DNA of 59,127 nt from JAKLKS01 sp964370855 (GTDB lineage: Bacteria; Planctomycetota; JAJSAM01; JAKLKS01): positions 1 to 59,127 of the forward strand of contig CAYJMF010000012.1 of the NCBI GenBank assembly GCA_964370855.1, in the 5' to 3' direction. The notes beneath the pieces were generated by a model. It was not told where the DNA came from. It searched no databases and saw nothing but the letters and a program-made list of their open reading frames with translations. Shown here piece by piece: positions 24,808 through 33,751 of this stretch (position 1 is its first letter; every line of letters starts with the position of its first letter). Position numbers and translations under genes: made by a program.

Positions 24808-26084
24808 TTCCCGGCGGCCTGGAGGAGGGCACGGGCCGTCTCCGGGGAGTCGGGGCCGGTGGCGTTCTTCACGGGGGCGAACTCGAGGGAGCGATCCACC
24901 TCGAGGACCACCCCCGCCGCCGCCATGGGCAGGGCATCGAAGACGAAGCTCTCGTACTTCCATGCGTTGGGCTCCGGGGGGAGGACGCGGTGGCCGTCGG
25001 CGTCGAGGAAGGGGACCCTCTTCTTCACCCGGTGGACGGGCAGCCCGCGGAAGGCGACGGCCGCCGCGAAGGGCATGGACATGACGTGGGAGGCCATGTT
25101 GGCGGCCCAGTGGCGGAGCCCGCCGCCGGGGGCACGGGCCTCGGCCTCGGCCCGGGGAAGCTCGGTGTACTCGATGACCGCCGGCTTTCCCCCCCGTCCC
25201 ACCACGACCCCCACCTTCTCGGCGGGATCCACCTTCGGGAACACCTTCGTGGACATCTGCCCCTTGACCCGGTGGTGGAGCCCGAGGAAGAGGGTGTCCA
25301 CGGGCCTCGCCAGGGGGTTGTCCACCTGGAAGTAGCAGAGCTCCTCGATGCCGAGGTTCACGAGCCAGGCCAGGGTTCCCGTGACCCGGAGCGCCTTCAG
25401 GCAGCCGCCGTGGCCGTCCGGCGCCATGGCGATGCGGTCCACGTCCTCGAGGATGAGCTTGCCCTCGTCCGTGAGGGCCGGGTGGACCCCCTGGCAGACG
25501 ATGCGCACCTGGGCGGCGGTCACTCCGGGCAGCCCGCGCCGGCGGATGTAGGCGCGGGTCGCGTCCTCCGTGGTCGGGGAGACGATGAGGATCCAGGGGA
25601 TGGGCTTCCCCGCCTCCCGGCTGGCCTCGGCCACGGCGGCGGCGTGGACGTCGAAGATGGTCCGGGACCCGGGCCCGATGGGGAAGCAGCCCTTGGGGCC
25701 GCCGAAACCGAGGCGCGTCCCCTGCCCCCCGGCCACCGTGAGGATGGCCAGCTTGCCGCTCCTGAGGAGGGCCGCCCCCTCCTCCTCGGCCCCGGTGCGG
25801 AGGATCCTGTTCTCCAGGAGTTCCGCGCGCCGGTGGAGGAAGGGGCCCTCGAGGGGCTCCGGGGGAGGGGCCGGCGAAGCGATGGACTTCCCCGCGGCGA
25901 GACGGGCCACGAGGTCGAGATCCACGGATCGGGCCGACTGGAGGAGGGCGTTCTTGCGCTTCCAGTCGAGCCCGTCGAGGAAGCGGAAGACGTGCCCCTG
26001 TCCCGCGGCCTCGAACTTGTCGAGGAAGGCCTTCTCCGAGAGGATGTAGTCCTCGGGAGTGAGGGAGACGGAGGGGTCGCTCAC
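24801..26084 (-). CDS. UDP-N-acetylhexosamine pyrophosphorylase, eukaryotic (UAP1) type
   Basis: 427 residues from GTG at 26084, 9 bp after fabF. It shows the UDPGP/UAP fold signatures: TVAGGQGTRLGFGGPKGCFP near residue 115 (uridine-triphosphate loop), APDGHGG, FQVDNPLARP and FAPVKN. These match eukaryotic UDP-GlcNAc pyrophosphorylases (N-P-D-G-H-G-G, V-D-N, F-x-P-x-K-N) rather than bacterial GlmU; no left-handed acetyltransferase helix is present. It should make UDP-GlcNAc (or UDP-GalNAc) from UTP and the sugar-1-phosphate. It is placed between fatty acid and D-Ala-D-Ala genes, consistent with envelope precursor supply. UTP-glucose-1-phosphate uridylyltransferase is the main alternative. Confidence 0.88.
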   Translation of the reverse strand: MSDPSVSLTPEDYILSEKAFLDKFEAAGQGHVFRFLDGLDWKRKNALLQSARSVDLDLVARLAAGKSIASPAPPPEPLEGPFLHRRAELLENRILRTGAEEEGAALLRSGKLAILTVAGGQGTRLGFGGPKGCFPIGPGSRTIFDVHAAAVAEASREAGKPIPWILIVSPTTEDATRAYIRRRGLPGVTAAQVRIVCQGVHPALTDEGKLILEDVDRIAMAPDGHGGCLKALRVTGTLAWLVNLGIEELCYFQVDNPLARPVDTLFLGLHHRVKGQMSTKVFPKVDPAEKVGVVVGRGGKPAVIEYTELPRAEAEARAPGGGLRHWAANMASHVMSMPFAAAVAFRGLPVHRVKKRVPFLDADGHRVLPPEPNAWKYESFVFDALPMAAAGVVLEVDRSLEFAPVKNATGPDSPETARALLQAAGKW

Positions 26085-26093
26085 GACGGCACC

Positions 26094-27335
26094 CTAGTCG
26101 AGCCGGCCGAGGAGCAGCGTCGCATTGTGGCCCCCGAAACCGAGGGAGTTGGAAAGGACGTTGCGGACCTCCATTCTTCTCGAGGCGCCGGGCACGTAGT
26201 CGAGGTCGCATTCGGGATCGGGGTTCTCGAGGTTCGCCGTCTGATGCACCACGCCGTCCACGATGGAGAGCGTGCTGACGACGGCCTCCACGGCACCGCT
26301 CGCCCCGAGCAGGTGGCCGATCATGGACTTGGTGGAGGACACCGCGACCTTCCGGGCCTGATCCCCGAGGCTCGCCTTGATGGCCGCCGTCTCGAGGGGG
26401 TCGTTGATGGGCGTCGACGTCCCGTGGGCGTTGACGTACTGCACATCCTCGGCCCGGACCCTCCCGTCGGCCAGCGCCATCGACATGGAGCGCCGGGCCC
26501 CCTCGCCCGCGGGCGCGGGGGCGGTGATGTGGTGGGCGTCGCCGGTCATCCCGAAACCCTTCAGCTCGGCGTAGATGCGCGCCCCGCGCCGACGGGCGTG
26601 CTCCAGCTCCTCGAGGATGAGGCAGCCCCCCCCCTCCCCCATCACGAAGCCGTCCCTGTCCCGGTCGAAGGGGCGGCTCGCCTTCTCCGGCGCGTCGTTG
26701 CGCGTGGAGAGGGCCTTCAGGGCGTTGAACCCGGCGATGCCGAGGGCCGTGATCGTCGCCTCGGAGCCGCCGGCCACCATCACGTCGGCCTCGTCCCACC
26801 GGATGGTCTTCATGGCCAGTCCGATGGCGTGGGTCGAGGAGGCGCAGGCCGAGGCGGTCCCGTAGTTCGGGCCCTGGAGGCCGTACTGGATGGAGATCTG
26901 CCCCGCCGCGGCGTTCATCATGATCTTCGGGATGAAGAAGGGGTTCACCCGGCGCGGCCCCCGCTCGAGGAGCAGGTTGTGGGTGGCCTCGATGTCCGTC
27001 AGGCCCCCGATGCCGACCCCCACGATGGTCCCGGCCCGGGTGGCGTCCTCCTTCGCCATGTCGAGGCCGCTGTCGGCCATGGCCTCCTTCGCGGCGGCCA
27101 TGGCGAAGAGCACGAAGGGGTCGAGCTTGCGGGCCTCGTGGGGAGGCAGGACGGAGCCCGGGTCGAGCCCCTTCACCTCGGCGGCGAAGCGGGTGCCGAA
27201 CTCCTTCGCGTCGAAGTGGGTGATCGGCCCCACCCCGCTGCGGCCCTCGAGGAGCGCGGAAAACGTCGAGCGGGCGTCGAGGCCGAGGGCCGTGACGGCC
27301 CCGAGGCCGGTGACGACGACGCGTCGGCGGTCCAT
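26094..27335 (-). CDS. fabF: 3-oxoacyl-ACP synthase II
   Basis: 413 residues from the ATG at 27335, preceded by GAGGTGAGC. It has the condensing-enzyme Cys-His-His set: TASACASSTHAIG (Cys), NAHGTSTPINDP (His) and SSTKSMIGHLLGASG (Lys and His), plus the start VVVTGLGAVTALG. It elongates acyl-ACP with malonyl-ACP in fatty acid synthesis. It follows acpP, as in many fab operons, with a hairpin (27421-27442) between them. No fabH is present in this cluster. Confidence 0.96.
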   Translation of the reverse strand: MDRRRVVVTGLGAVTALGLDARSTFSALLEGRSGVGPITHFDAKEFGTRFAAEVKGLDPGSVLPPHEARKLDPFVLFAMAAAKEAMADSGLDMAKEDATRAGTIVGVGIGGLTDIEATHNLLLERGPRRVNPFFIPKIMMNAAAGQISIQYGLQGPNYGTASACASSTHAIGLAMKTIRWDEADVMVAGGSEATITALGIAGFNALKALSTRNDAPEKASRPFDRDRDGFVMGEGGGCLILEELEHARRRGARIYAELKGFGMTGDAHHITAPAPAGEGARRSMSMALADGRVRAEDVQYVNAHGTSTPINDPLETAAIKASLGDQARKVAVSSTKSMIGHLLGASGAVEAVVSTLSIVDGVVHQTANLENPDPECDLDYVPGASRRMEVRNVLSNSLGFGGHNATLLLGRLD

Positions 27336-27420
27336 GCTCACCTCACCTCGCCGGGGCATCCCCCGAGGCACCCATCTGCGACCGGCGGCGCCGTGCGCGG
27401 CGGCGGGTTCGGGGACCGGG

Positions 27421-27442
27421 GCCCCGGGCGTGTTCCCGGGGC
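27421..27442 (-). promoter_or_regulatory. hairpin in the acpP-fabF gap
   Basis: GCCCCGGG (27421-27428) pairs with CCCGGGGC (27435-27442) around CGTGTT in the 130-bp gap after acpP. It may be an attenuating stem or a processing site that lets acpP accumulate over fabF, a common need because ACP is abundant. The effect is inferred. Confidence 0.5.
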
Positions 27443-27465
27443 GCCTGCCAGGGACGTCTCTCGGA

Positions 27466-27708
27466 CTACTTCAGGTGCTCCTCGATGTACTTGATCGCAT
27501 CCCCCACGGTCTGGATCTTCTCCGCGTCCTCGTCGGGGATGTTGAGATCGAACTCGTCCTCGAATTCCATGACGAGTTCCACGGTATCCAGGGAGTCGGC
27601 GCCCAGGTCGTTGATGAACGACGTGGCGTCGGTCACCTTGTCCCGGCTCGCCCCCATCTGCTCGCAGACGATGTCCAGCACCTTCTCACGGATGTTCTGG
27701 GCCGCCAA
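27466..27708 (-). CDS. acpP: acyl carrier protein
   Basis: 80 residues, strongly acidic, with the phosphopantetheine attachment serine in GADSLDTVEL near residue 39. The TTG start at 27708 is supported by ACGGAGG upstream and by the normal ACP N-terminus. It carries growing acyl chains for FabD, FabG and FabF, all encoded around it, and probably feeds PlsX. Lower local GC and relaxed codon use compared with neighbours fit a highly expressed small gene. A possible own promoter lies at 27772-27800. Confidence 0.97.
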   Translation of the reverse strand: MAAQNIREKVLDIVCEQMGASRDKVTDATSFINDLGADSLDTVELVMEFEDEFDLNIPDEDAEKIQTVGDAIKYIEEHLK

Positions 27709-27771
27709 GCCGGTATCCTCCGTTAGCGTCGGTCCCCGAACGGCGGGACGCCCTTGACCACAGCGGGGGGT

Positions 27772-27800
27772 ACGCTACATCGGTGCCGGGGGGTGGGCAA
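27772..27800 (-). promoter_or_regulatory. possible acpP promoter
   Basis: On the minus strand TTGCCC (27800-27795) and TAGCGT (27777-27772) are 17 bp apart, in the 124-bp gap between fabG and acpP. The transcript would start near 27765 with a 57-nt leader. Match by eye only. Confidence 0.35.
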
Positions 27801-27832
27801 GATATCCACGGGCGTTCCCTTCCGCCCCCGGA

Positions 27833-28591
27833 TCAGCCGATCATCCCCCCGTCCACGACCAGGACCTGCCCCGTCACGTAGGAGGCCGCCGGGGAGGCGA
27901 AGAAGCCGACGGCGCCGGCCACGTCGGCGGCGGTGCCCGGGCGGCCGAGGGGGATCCTCGATACCATGGCCTGCTTCGCCTCCTCGGGGAGGACCGCCGT
28001 CATCTCCGTGGCGATGTACCCCGGGGCCACGGCGTTCACGGTGATCCCGCGGGAGGCCAGCTCCCAGGCCGTGGACTTGGTGAGGGCGATGACCCCCCCC
28101 TTCGAGGCCGCGTAGTTGGCCTGGCCCGCGTTCCCCTTGACGCCGATGACGCTGGCGATGTTCACGATGGCCCCGGAGCGCTGCTTCATCATGGGCCGCG
28201 TGACGGCGCGGGTCATGAAGAAGGTCCCCGAGAGGTTGATGTCGAGGACCTTCCGGAAGTCGTCGTCGGACATGCGCATGATGAGCCCGTCCCGGGTGAT
28301 GCCGGCGCAGTTGACGAGCACGTCCACCCGCCCGTGGGCCGCCATGCAGGCGGCCACCGCGGCGTCGCACTGGTCGGACTTCGAGACGTCGGCGGCGAAG
28401 GAGGATGCCTTCACGCCCTTCTCCCGGCAGGCGGCGGCGCCGGCCTCGGCCCCCTCGGGGGCGAGGTCCACGGAGTGGACGGCGGCGCCCCGGTCCGCCA
28501 GGGATTCGGCGATGGCCCGCCCGATGCCCCGGGCGGCCCCCGTCACCAGGGCGACCTTCCCCTCGAGATCCCTCGCCGTGCCCGCGCTCAT
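27833..28591 (-). CDS. fabG: 3-oxoacyl-ACP reductase
   Basis: 252 residues, a classical short-chain dehydrogenase: TGAARGIGRA (NADP-binding), NCAGITRD, the catalytic Ser in NIASVIG, and NYAASKGG (Tyr and Lys of YxxxK). It reduces 3-oxoacyl-ACP with NADPH. The ATG overlaps the fabD stop by 4 nt (28588-28591), so translation is coupled. It ends VLVVDGGMIG, the standard FabG terminus. Confidence 0.96.
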   Translation of the reverse strand: MSAGTARDLEGKVALVTGAARGIGRAIAESLADRGAAVHSVDLAPEGAEAGAAACREKGVKASSFAADVSKSDQCDAAVAACMAAHGRVDVLVNCAGITRDGLIMRMSDDDFRKVLDINLSGTFFMTRAVTRPMMKQRSGAIVNIASVIGVKGNAGQANYAASKGGVIALTKSTAWELASRGITVNAVAPGYIATEMTAVLPEEAKQAMVSRIPLGRPGTAADVAGAVGFFASPAASYVTGQVLVVDGGMIG

Positions 28592-29538
28592 GCCCCGCCT
28601 CCCTCCGCCGCCCCCCCGCCGCCGGCGGCGTCCGCCGTGTCGCAGCTCTCCACCTCGATGGAGGGGGCCGCCTTCCTCGCGAATCCCGACAGCACCCGCC
28701 CCGGGGCCGGCTCCACGGCGGAGACCACCCCCGCCGCCGCCAGCCCCTCCAGGGTCCGCTGGAAGAGGACCGGGGAGGTGATCTGCCGCCCCAGCGCCTC
28801 CCGGATCTCCGCCGGCGTCCGCACCGGCGCCGCGGAGCAGTTCGCCCAGACGGGGATGGCCGCCGGGGCCACGGGGGTCCTCGCCAGCTCCTCCCGGAGG
28901 CGGGCCGCCGCGGGCTCCATGACCGGGGAGTGGAAGGCGCCGGCCACCTTGAGGGGCAGCACCCGCTTCGCCCCCATCGCCCGCGCCTCCTCGGAGGCCC
29001 GCTCGAGGGCGGCCCGCGCCCCGGAGATCACCACCTGTCCCGGGGCGTTGAGGTTCGCCACCACCACGGGGCCCGCGGGGGAGGCCCTCCGGCAGGCCTC
29101 GGCGCAGCCCTCGGCGTCCAGGCCGAGCACCGCGGCCATGCCCGAGGGGCAGGCGTCGGAGGCCTCCTGCATGGCGCGGCCGCGGGCCCGGGTGAGCCGG
29201 ATCCCGTCCTCGAAGGCGAGGGCCCCCGCGAACCAGAGGGCCGTGTACTCCCCGAGGGAGAGGCCGGCGGCGTGGGAGAAGGCGTCCATGGCGACGCCGC
29301 GGCGGCGACGGAGGACCGCCATGGTCGCCGCGGAGACGAGGAAGATCCCCGGCTGGCAGACGTCGGTCCGCCCCACCTCCTCCTCGGAGCCCTCGAAGAG
29401 GACCTTCGACAGGGGGAAGCCGAGGACGGCGTCCGCCGTCGTGAAGAGGGCGCGGGCCTCCTCGAAGCGGGCGGCGAGCTCCCTCCCCATGCCCGGGAAC
29501 TGGGCCCCCTGCCCGGGGAACAGCGCGGCGCGGATCAA
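28588..29538 (-). CDS. fabD: malonyl-CoA:ACP transacylase
   Basis: 316 residues from a TTG start that shares TTGA with the plsX stop. It has LFPGQGAQFPGMG at the N-terminus, the nucleophile motif GLSLGEYTAL (His of the usual GHSLGE is Leu here), and GAFHSP for the catalytic His. It loads malonate onto ACP. The GLS form of the elbow occurs in some family members, but the change next to the nucleophile is worth noting. The Ala/Gly-rich tail of about 15 residues is extra. Confidence 0.95.
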   Translation of the reverse strand: MIRAALFPGQGAQFPGMGRELAARFEEARALFTTADAVLGFPLSKVLFEGSEEEVGRTDVCQPGIFLVSAATMAVLRRRRGVAMDAFSHAAGLSLGEYTALWFAGALAFEDGIRLTRARGRAMQEASDACPSGMAAVLGLDAEGCAEACRRASPAGPVVVANLNAPGQVVISGARAALERASEEARAMGAKRVLPLKVAGAFHSPVMEPAAARLREELARTPVAPAAIPVWANCSAAPVRTPAEIREALGRQITSPVLFQRTLEGLAAAGVVSAVEPAPGRVLSGFARKAAPSIEVESCDTADAAGGGGAAEGGGA

Positions 29539-30608
29539 GCGTCCTCCCCGTCGCCGCCGGAGGCCGCCCTCTGGGCGCGGATGGCCTCGCGGATCTTCGC
29601 GTTGACGCCCTGGTGCACCACCTCCGAGGCGCCGCGGACGGCGTTGGCGACGGCCTCGGGGCTGGAGCGGCCGTGCCCGATGAGGACGACCCCCTCGAAG
29701 CCGAGCAGGGGGGCCCCGCCGTAGGAGGCGTAGTCGGTGCGCTTCTTGAGCCCGCCGAGGACCTCCTTCATGGCCTGGAGCGCCCCCGGCTGGGACCGCC
29801 CGACCTCCTTCACCGCCGCCGCGATGAGGGTGAGCATCGTCTCGGCGAGGCCCTCCGTCGTCTTCAGCACGATGTTCCCCACGAAGCCGTCGCAGACGAC
29901 GACGTCGGCGACCCCCTGGAAGACGGCGTGGCCCTCGACGTTGCCGGCCCAGGTGAGGCCGCTCTTCTTGAGGAGGGTGGCGGTCTCCTTGACGAGGCTC
30001 GTGCCCTTGGCCTCCTCCTCGCCGATGTTGAGCATCGCCACCCGGGGGCTGGCGATGCCGAGGACGGCGGAGGCGTAGGCCGAGGCCATGTGGGCGTAGT
30101 GGACGAGGTGGAGCGGCTTGCAGTTGATGTTGGCGCCGACGTCGATGAGGAGCGTCGTCCCCTTGAGGGTCGGGAGAGGGACGGCGATGCCCGGGCGCTT
30201 GACGCCGCGCAGGCGGTCGAGGTGGAGCGTGGCCGCGGCCACGACCCCCCCCGTGTTCCCCGCCGAGAAGGCGGCGGCGGCGCGGCCCTCGTGGACCTCC
30301 AGCAGGGTCCTGCTGATGGAGTTGTCGGGCTTGGCCCGGATGCCCGCCACGGGGTTCTCGCCCATGGTGAGGGTCTCCGAGGCGTGGACGACGGAGAGCC
30401 GATCCCCCTCGCGCCCGCCGAAGCCCTCGAGGAGGGGGAGGAGGGCGGCGCGGTCCCCCACGAGGGTGACGCTGACCTCGGGGATCCGTTCGAGGGCGAG
30501 GAGCGCGCCCTCCACGATGGCGCGGGGGGCGTGATCGCCGCCCATGGCGTCCACCGCGATCCGGCGGAAGGTGCCTTCCGGCGGGGACCCGCCCTGATCC
30601 GCGATCAT
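29535..30608 (-). CDS. plsX: phosphate acyltransferase
   Basis: 357 residues. AAGGAGGA precedes the ATG at 30608. PlsX landmarks are AVDAMGGDHAP at the start, FSAGNTGGVVAAA, RPGIAVPLPT, DVGANINCKP, VCDGFVGNIVLKTTEG and GHGRSSP near the end. It makes acyl-phosphate from acyl-ACP for phospholipid synthesis. It follows rpmF and couples to fabD by a TTGA overlap. In many bacteria the order is rpmF-plsX-fabH-fabD; here fabH is absent between them. Confidence 0.96.
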   Translation of the reverse strand: MIADQGGSPPEGTFRRIAVDAMGGDHAPRAIVEGALLALERIPEVSVTLVGDRAALLPLLEGFGGREGDRLSVVHASETLTMGENPVAGIRAKPDNSISRTLLEVHEGRAAAAFSAGNTGGVVAAATLHLDRLRGVKRPGIAVPLPTLKGTTLLIDVGANINCKPLHLVHYAHMASAYASAVLGIASPRVAMLNIGEEEAKGTSLVKETATLLKKSGLTWAGNVEGHAVFQGVADVVVCDGFVGNIVLKTTEGLAETMLTLIAAAVKEVGRSQPGALQAMKEVLGGLKKRTDYASYGGAPLLGFEGVVLIGHGRSSPEAVANAVRGASEVVHQGVNAKIREAIRAQRAASGGDGEDA

Positions 30609-30656
30609 CTTCCTCCTTCCGGCCGACGCCGTGGGACGAAAGACCCGTCGGGGGTC

Positions 30657-30688
30657 GCGGCCGCCCGGGGAATCCCCGGGAGCGGCCG
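30657..30688 (-). promoter_or_regulatory. strong hairpin between rpmF and plsX
   Basis: CCCGGGG (30664-30670) and CCCCGGG (30674-30680) pair around AAT, and GCGGCCG/CGGCCG outside extends the stem. It lies 15 bp past the rpmF stop and 50 bp before plsX. It may partially terminate or stabilise the rpmF message. No T-run. Confidence 0.5.
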
Positions 30689-30702
30689 GGACGGCGGCCT
30701 TG

Positions 30703-30888
30703 CTAGCCCTCCGCTTCGCCGAGCACGTCGCGGCGGCCGCGGTACCACCCGCAGTTGGGGCAGATGCGGTGGGGCATGGCGGCCTGGCTGCAGCGGGGGC
30801 AGCGCCCCGGCTGTGCGGGCTTCAGGGCGTCGTGGCTGCGGCGGTGCCCCTTGCGGGAGTGCGACATGCGCCTCTTCGGAACGGCCAT
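30703..30888 (-). CDS. rpmF: 50S ribosomal protein L32
   Basis: 61 residues. The sequence opens MAVPKRRMSHSRKGHRRSH, the canonical L32 start, and has the zinc ribbon CPRC-x11-CPNC. AAGGGGAC lies upstream. It is a component of the large ribosomal subunit. The conserved linkage rpmF-plsX ties ribosome and membrane lipid synthesis. The alaS terminator lies only about 50 bp upstream, leaving little room for a separate promoter. Confidence 0.97.
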   Translation of the reverse strand: MAVPKRRMSHSRKGHRRSHDALKPAQPGRCPRCSQAAMPHRICPNCGWYRGRRDVLGEAEG

Positions 30889-30935
30889 CTTCGTGTCCCC
30901 TTCTTCTCGTCCCGGGTGCGGACCCGTGGATCGTG

Positions 30936-30964
30936 GAAAAACCGCTTCCGCAGGTGCGGAAACG
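30936..30964 (-). terminator. rho-independent terminator after alaS
   Basis: On the minus strand a 10-bp stem (30964-30955 with 30952-30943, 2-nt loop, one G:U pair) is followed directly by GTTTTTCC. This is the clearest intrinsic terminator in the window. It lies 46 bp past the alaS stop and separates alaS from the rpmF-fab operon. Confidence 0.75.
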
Positions 30965-31009
30965 CAAGAGGTTAGGAGGGCCCCCCGGGGCGGGGCAAGG
31001 AATACCCGA

Positions 31010-33751
31010 TCACAGCCCCGCGAGGTGGGCCTTGAGGGCCTCCACGGCTTCGGGGATCCTCCCCGGGTCCTTCCCCTTCCCCCGGGCGAGATCGGGGCGT
31101 CCCCCCCCACCCCCGCCGAGGGCCTTCGCCGCCACGCCCACGGCGGCGCCGGCCTTGAAGCCCTTCCCGACGGCGGCGGGGTTGCCCGCCGCCACCAGGG
31201 CCACCCCCTCGGGGGAGGCGGCGTGGACGAGGAGGACGAGGGGAGGGCCCCCGTCGGCCTTCACCCGGTCCCCCGCGGCGAGGAGCTCCCCGTCGGCGGC
31301 GCCGGTCCCGTCGAGGACGACCAGGGCGAAGGGGCCCGCGGTCCTGCGCTCCGCGGCCAGGGGGTCGAGGGATCTCGCCGGGGCGGCGACGGCGGTCGCG
31401 GCCCTTTTCTCCGACTTCTGGAGCTCCTTCCGCAGCCGCTCCACCTCCTCCTCGAGGGCCGCCACGCGGCGGCGCTCCTCCTGGAAGAGGGCGACGGCCC
31501 GGGCGCCGGTGACGGCCTCGATGCGGCGGATGCCGGAGCCGATGGACTTCTCCGAGAGGATGCGGAAGGAGCCGATGTCCCCCGTAGCACGACAGTGGGT
31601 CCCGCCGCAGAACTCCCGGGAGTCCCCGGCCGTGAGGACGCGGACCCGGTCGCCGTACTTCTCCCCGAACATGGACACGGCGCCGGTGGCGCGGGCGGAT
31701 TCGATGTCCTGGACCCGCGTCTCCACGGGGTGGTTCTCGAGGATGCGGCGGTTGACCTCGCCCTCGATGCGCTCCCGCTCCTCCGGCGCGAACCCCCGGG
31801 GGAAGGAGACGTCGAAGCGCAGGTGCTCCGGCGCCACGAGGGAGCCGGCCTGGCGCGCCTCGTCCCCGAGGATTTCCCTGAGGACGCGGTGGAGGAGGTG
31901 GGTGGCGGTGTGGTTGCGCCGGATGGCGTCGCGGCGCTCCCCGTCCACGGCGGCGTCCACCGGGTCGCCGCGGCGCAGCGTCCCGCTCTCCAGGATTCCG
32001 ACGTGGAGGTGGAAGGACTCGACCTTCCGGGTGTCCCGCACGCGGAAGAGGCCCTCGGGGGAGCGGATCACCCCCGCGTCCCCCACCTGGCCCCCCTGCT
32101 CGGCGTAGAACGGGGTCTCGCGGAGGACGAGGACCCCCTCCTCGCCGGCCGCCAGCGCCTCGGCGGGCGCGTCGCCGCGGAGGATCTCCACAATGGTGGA
32201 GCGCCCCTCGAGGCCCGGGTCCCACCGGTACCGCCCCTCCGGGCCCTCGGGGTCGGGGCCGTAGCCGAGGAAGAGGGTCCCCCCCTCCTCCTTCTTCAGC
32301 CGGGCGAGAGGCCCCGCCGCGAAGATGTCGCCGGCGATCTTCGATCCCTCGCGGGACTGGCGGCGGCGATCCTCCATGTGCGTCTCGAAGCCCGCGAGGT
32401 CCGCCTCCATGCCGCGCTCGCGGAGGAAGTCCGTCGCCAGGTCCGGGGGGAAGCCGTAGGTGTCGTAGAGCTCAAACAGCACGTCGCCGGGGAACCTGGC
32501 AATCCCCGCGTCATGCAGTTCATGGAACTTCCGAAGCAGGACCTGCTCCCCGCTTCCATAGGTCTCGCGGAACTTGGCCTCCTCGTTGCGAATGACCCCT
32601 TCTATGTCCATCGAGTGGGACACCAGATCCGGATACGCCCTCCCCATGACGGCGGCGATCTCGGAAACGTAGGTGTGAAGGAACGGCTCACCCTTGTACC
32701 CGAGTTGGATCAGGTCCCGAACCGCCCTCCGGATGACCCGGCGAAGGACGTACCCTCGTCCCTCGTTGGAGGGGCGCACGCCGTCGAGGATGCAGAAGGC
32801 CGCAGCGCGGACATGATCCGCTACGCGACGGGCCCTGGTCACATGGTCGAGGGGCCACCCGTCCTTCTCATGGATATCCCTGTACATGGAACCGGCGAGC
32901 CCATGTTGAACCAGGTCCCGGAACAGGTCCGTCTCGAAGTTGCTGTAGATCCTCTTCCCCGGCTCCCGCAGGTGGGCGAGCACCGTCAGCAGGCGCTCGA
33001 AGCCCATCCCGGTGTCGATGTTCTGCATGGGAAGCGGCACGAGATTCTCCCTCCCCCTGCGGTCGAACTGCTGGAAGACGAGGTTCCAGACCTCGAGGAA
33101 GCGGCGGCAGTCGCAGTCGGGGCTCTCCGGGGCCTCGGGGCAGCCCGGGACGGTGCAGGCCACGGCGGGATCGGGCTTGAAGCCGAGGTCGAAGAAGATC
33201 TCCGAGCAGGGGCCGCAGGGGCCGTCGGGGCCGTCCTTCGGCGCGTTGGCGGGCCAGAAGTTCGAGTTCGCGCCGAGGCGCCCGATGCGCTCCGCGGGGA
33301 TCCCCGCCGCCTTCGTCCAGAGGGCGGCGGCGTCGGCGTCGTCCCTGTAGACGGTGACGCGGAGGCGGTCCGCGGGGATGGCCATCCAGTCCGGGCCCGT
33401 CATGAACTCCCACGCCCACCGGATGGCGTCCTCCTTGAAGTAGTCGCCGAAGGAGAAGTTGCCGAGCATCTCGAAGAAGGTGTGGTGGCCCGGGGTCCGG
33501 CCGACGTTCTCGAGGTCGCCGGTGCGGAGGCACTTCTGGCTGGTGACGGCCCGGCGGAAGCGCAGCGGGATCCGGCCGAGGAAGTGGTCCTTGAACTGGT
33601 TCATGCCGGCCCCCGTGAAGAGGAGGGTCGGGTCGTTGGCGGGGACGAGGGAGTCGGAGGGGATCGGTTCGTGGCCCCGCTCGCGGAAGAACGCGAGGAA
33701 CCGCTCGCGGACCTCGTCGGGGGTCAGGGTCCAGGCCTTCGGCGTCGCCAT
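31010..33751 (-). CDS. alaS: alanyl-tRNA synthetase
   Basis: 913 residues, full length. The aminoacylation domain begins RERFLAFFRERGHEPIPSDSL and contains MNQFKDHFLG and FFEMLGNFSFGDYFKE. The editing domain has HTATH (near residue 613) and the CGGTHC zinc ligands (near 715). A coiled-coil (AALEEEVERLRKELQK) and a C-Ala DHHA1 domain follow. A Cys-rich insert, CTVPGCPEAPESPDCDC (about 197-213), may bind zinc. Bases 32461-32940 are about 62% GC, against more than 70% in the flanks (see finding). Neighbouring recA is a common arrangement. Confidence 0.97.
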   Translation of the reverse strand: MATPKAWTLTPDEVRERFLAFFRERGHEPIPSDSLVPANDPTLLFTGAGMNQFKDHFLGRIPLRFRRAVTSQKCLRTGDLENVGRTPGHHTFFEMLGNFSFGDYFKEDAIRWAWEFMTGPDWMAIPADRLRVTVYRDDADAAALWTKAAGIPAERIGRLGANSNFWPANAPKDGPDGPCGPCSEIFFDLGFKPDPAVACTVPGCPEAPESPDCDCRRFLEVWNLVFQQFDRRGRENLVPLPMQNIDTGMGFERLLTVLAHLREPGKRIYSNFETDLFRDLVQHGLAGSMYRDIHEKDGWPLDHVTRARRVADHVRAAAFCILDGVRPSNEGRGYVLRRVIRRAVRDLIQLGYKGEPFLHTYVSEIAAVMGRAYPDLVSHSMDIEGVIRNEEAKFRETYGSGEQVLLRKFHELHDAGIARFPGDVLFELYDTYGFPPDLATDFLRERGMEADLAGFETHMEDRRRQSREGSKIAGDIFAAGPLARLKKEEGGTLFLGYGPDPEGPEGRYRWDPGLEGRSTIVEILRGDAPAEALAAGEEGVLVLRETPFYAEQGGQVGDAGVIRSPEGLFRVRDTRKVESFHLHVGILESGTLRRGDPVDAAVDGERRDAIRRNHTATHLLHRVLREILGDEARQAGSLVAPEHLRFDVSFPRGFAPEERERIEGEVNRRILENHPVETRVQDIESARATGAVSMFGEKYGDRVRVLTAGDSREFCGGTHCRATGDIGSFRILSEKSIGSGIRRIEAVTGARAVALFQEERRRVAALEEEVERLRKELQKSEKRAATAVAAPARSLDPLAAERRTAGPFALVVLDGTGAADGELLAAGDRVKADGGPPLVLLVHAASPEGVALVAAGNPAAVGKGFKAGAAVGVAAKALGGGGGGRPDLARGKGKDPGRIPEAVEALKAHLAGL

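Noticed and set aside
23698..26799. 1033-codon minus-strand open frame spanning three genes
   Set aside because: Only its last 369 codons are real (Ddl). The upstream part is an out-of-frame shadow of the pyrophosphorylase and fabF.
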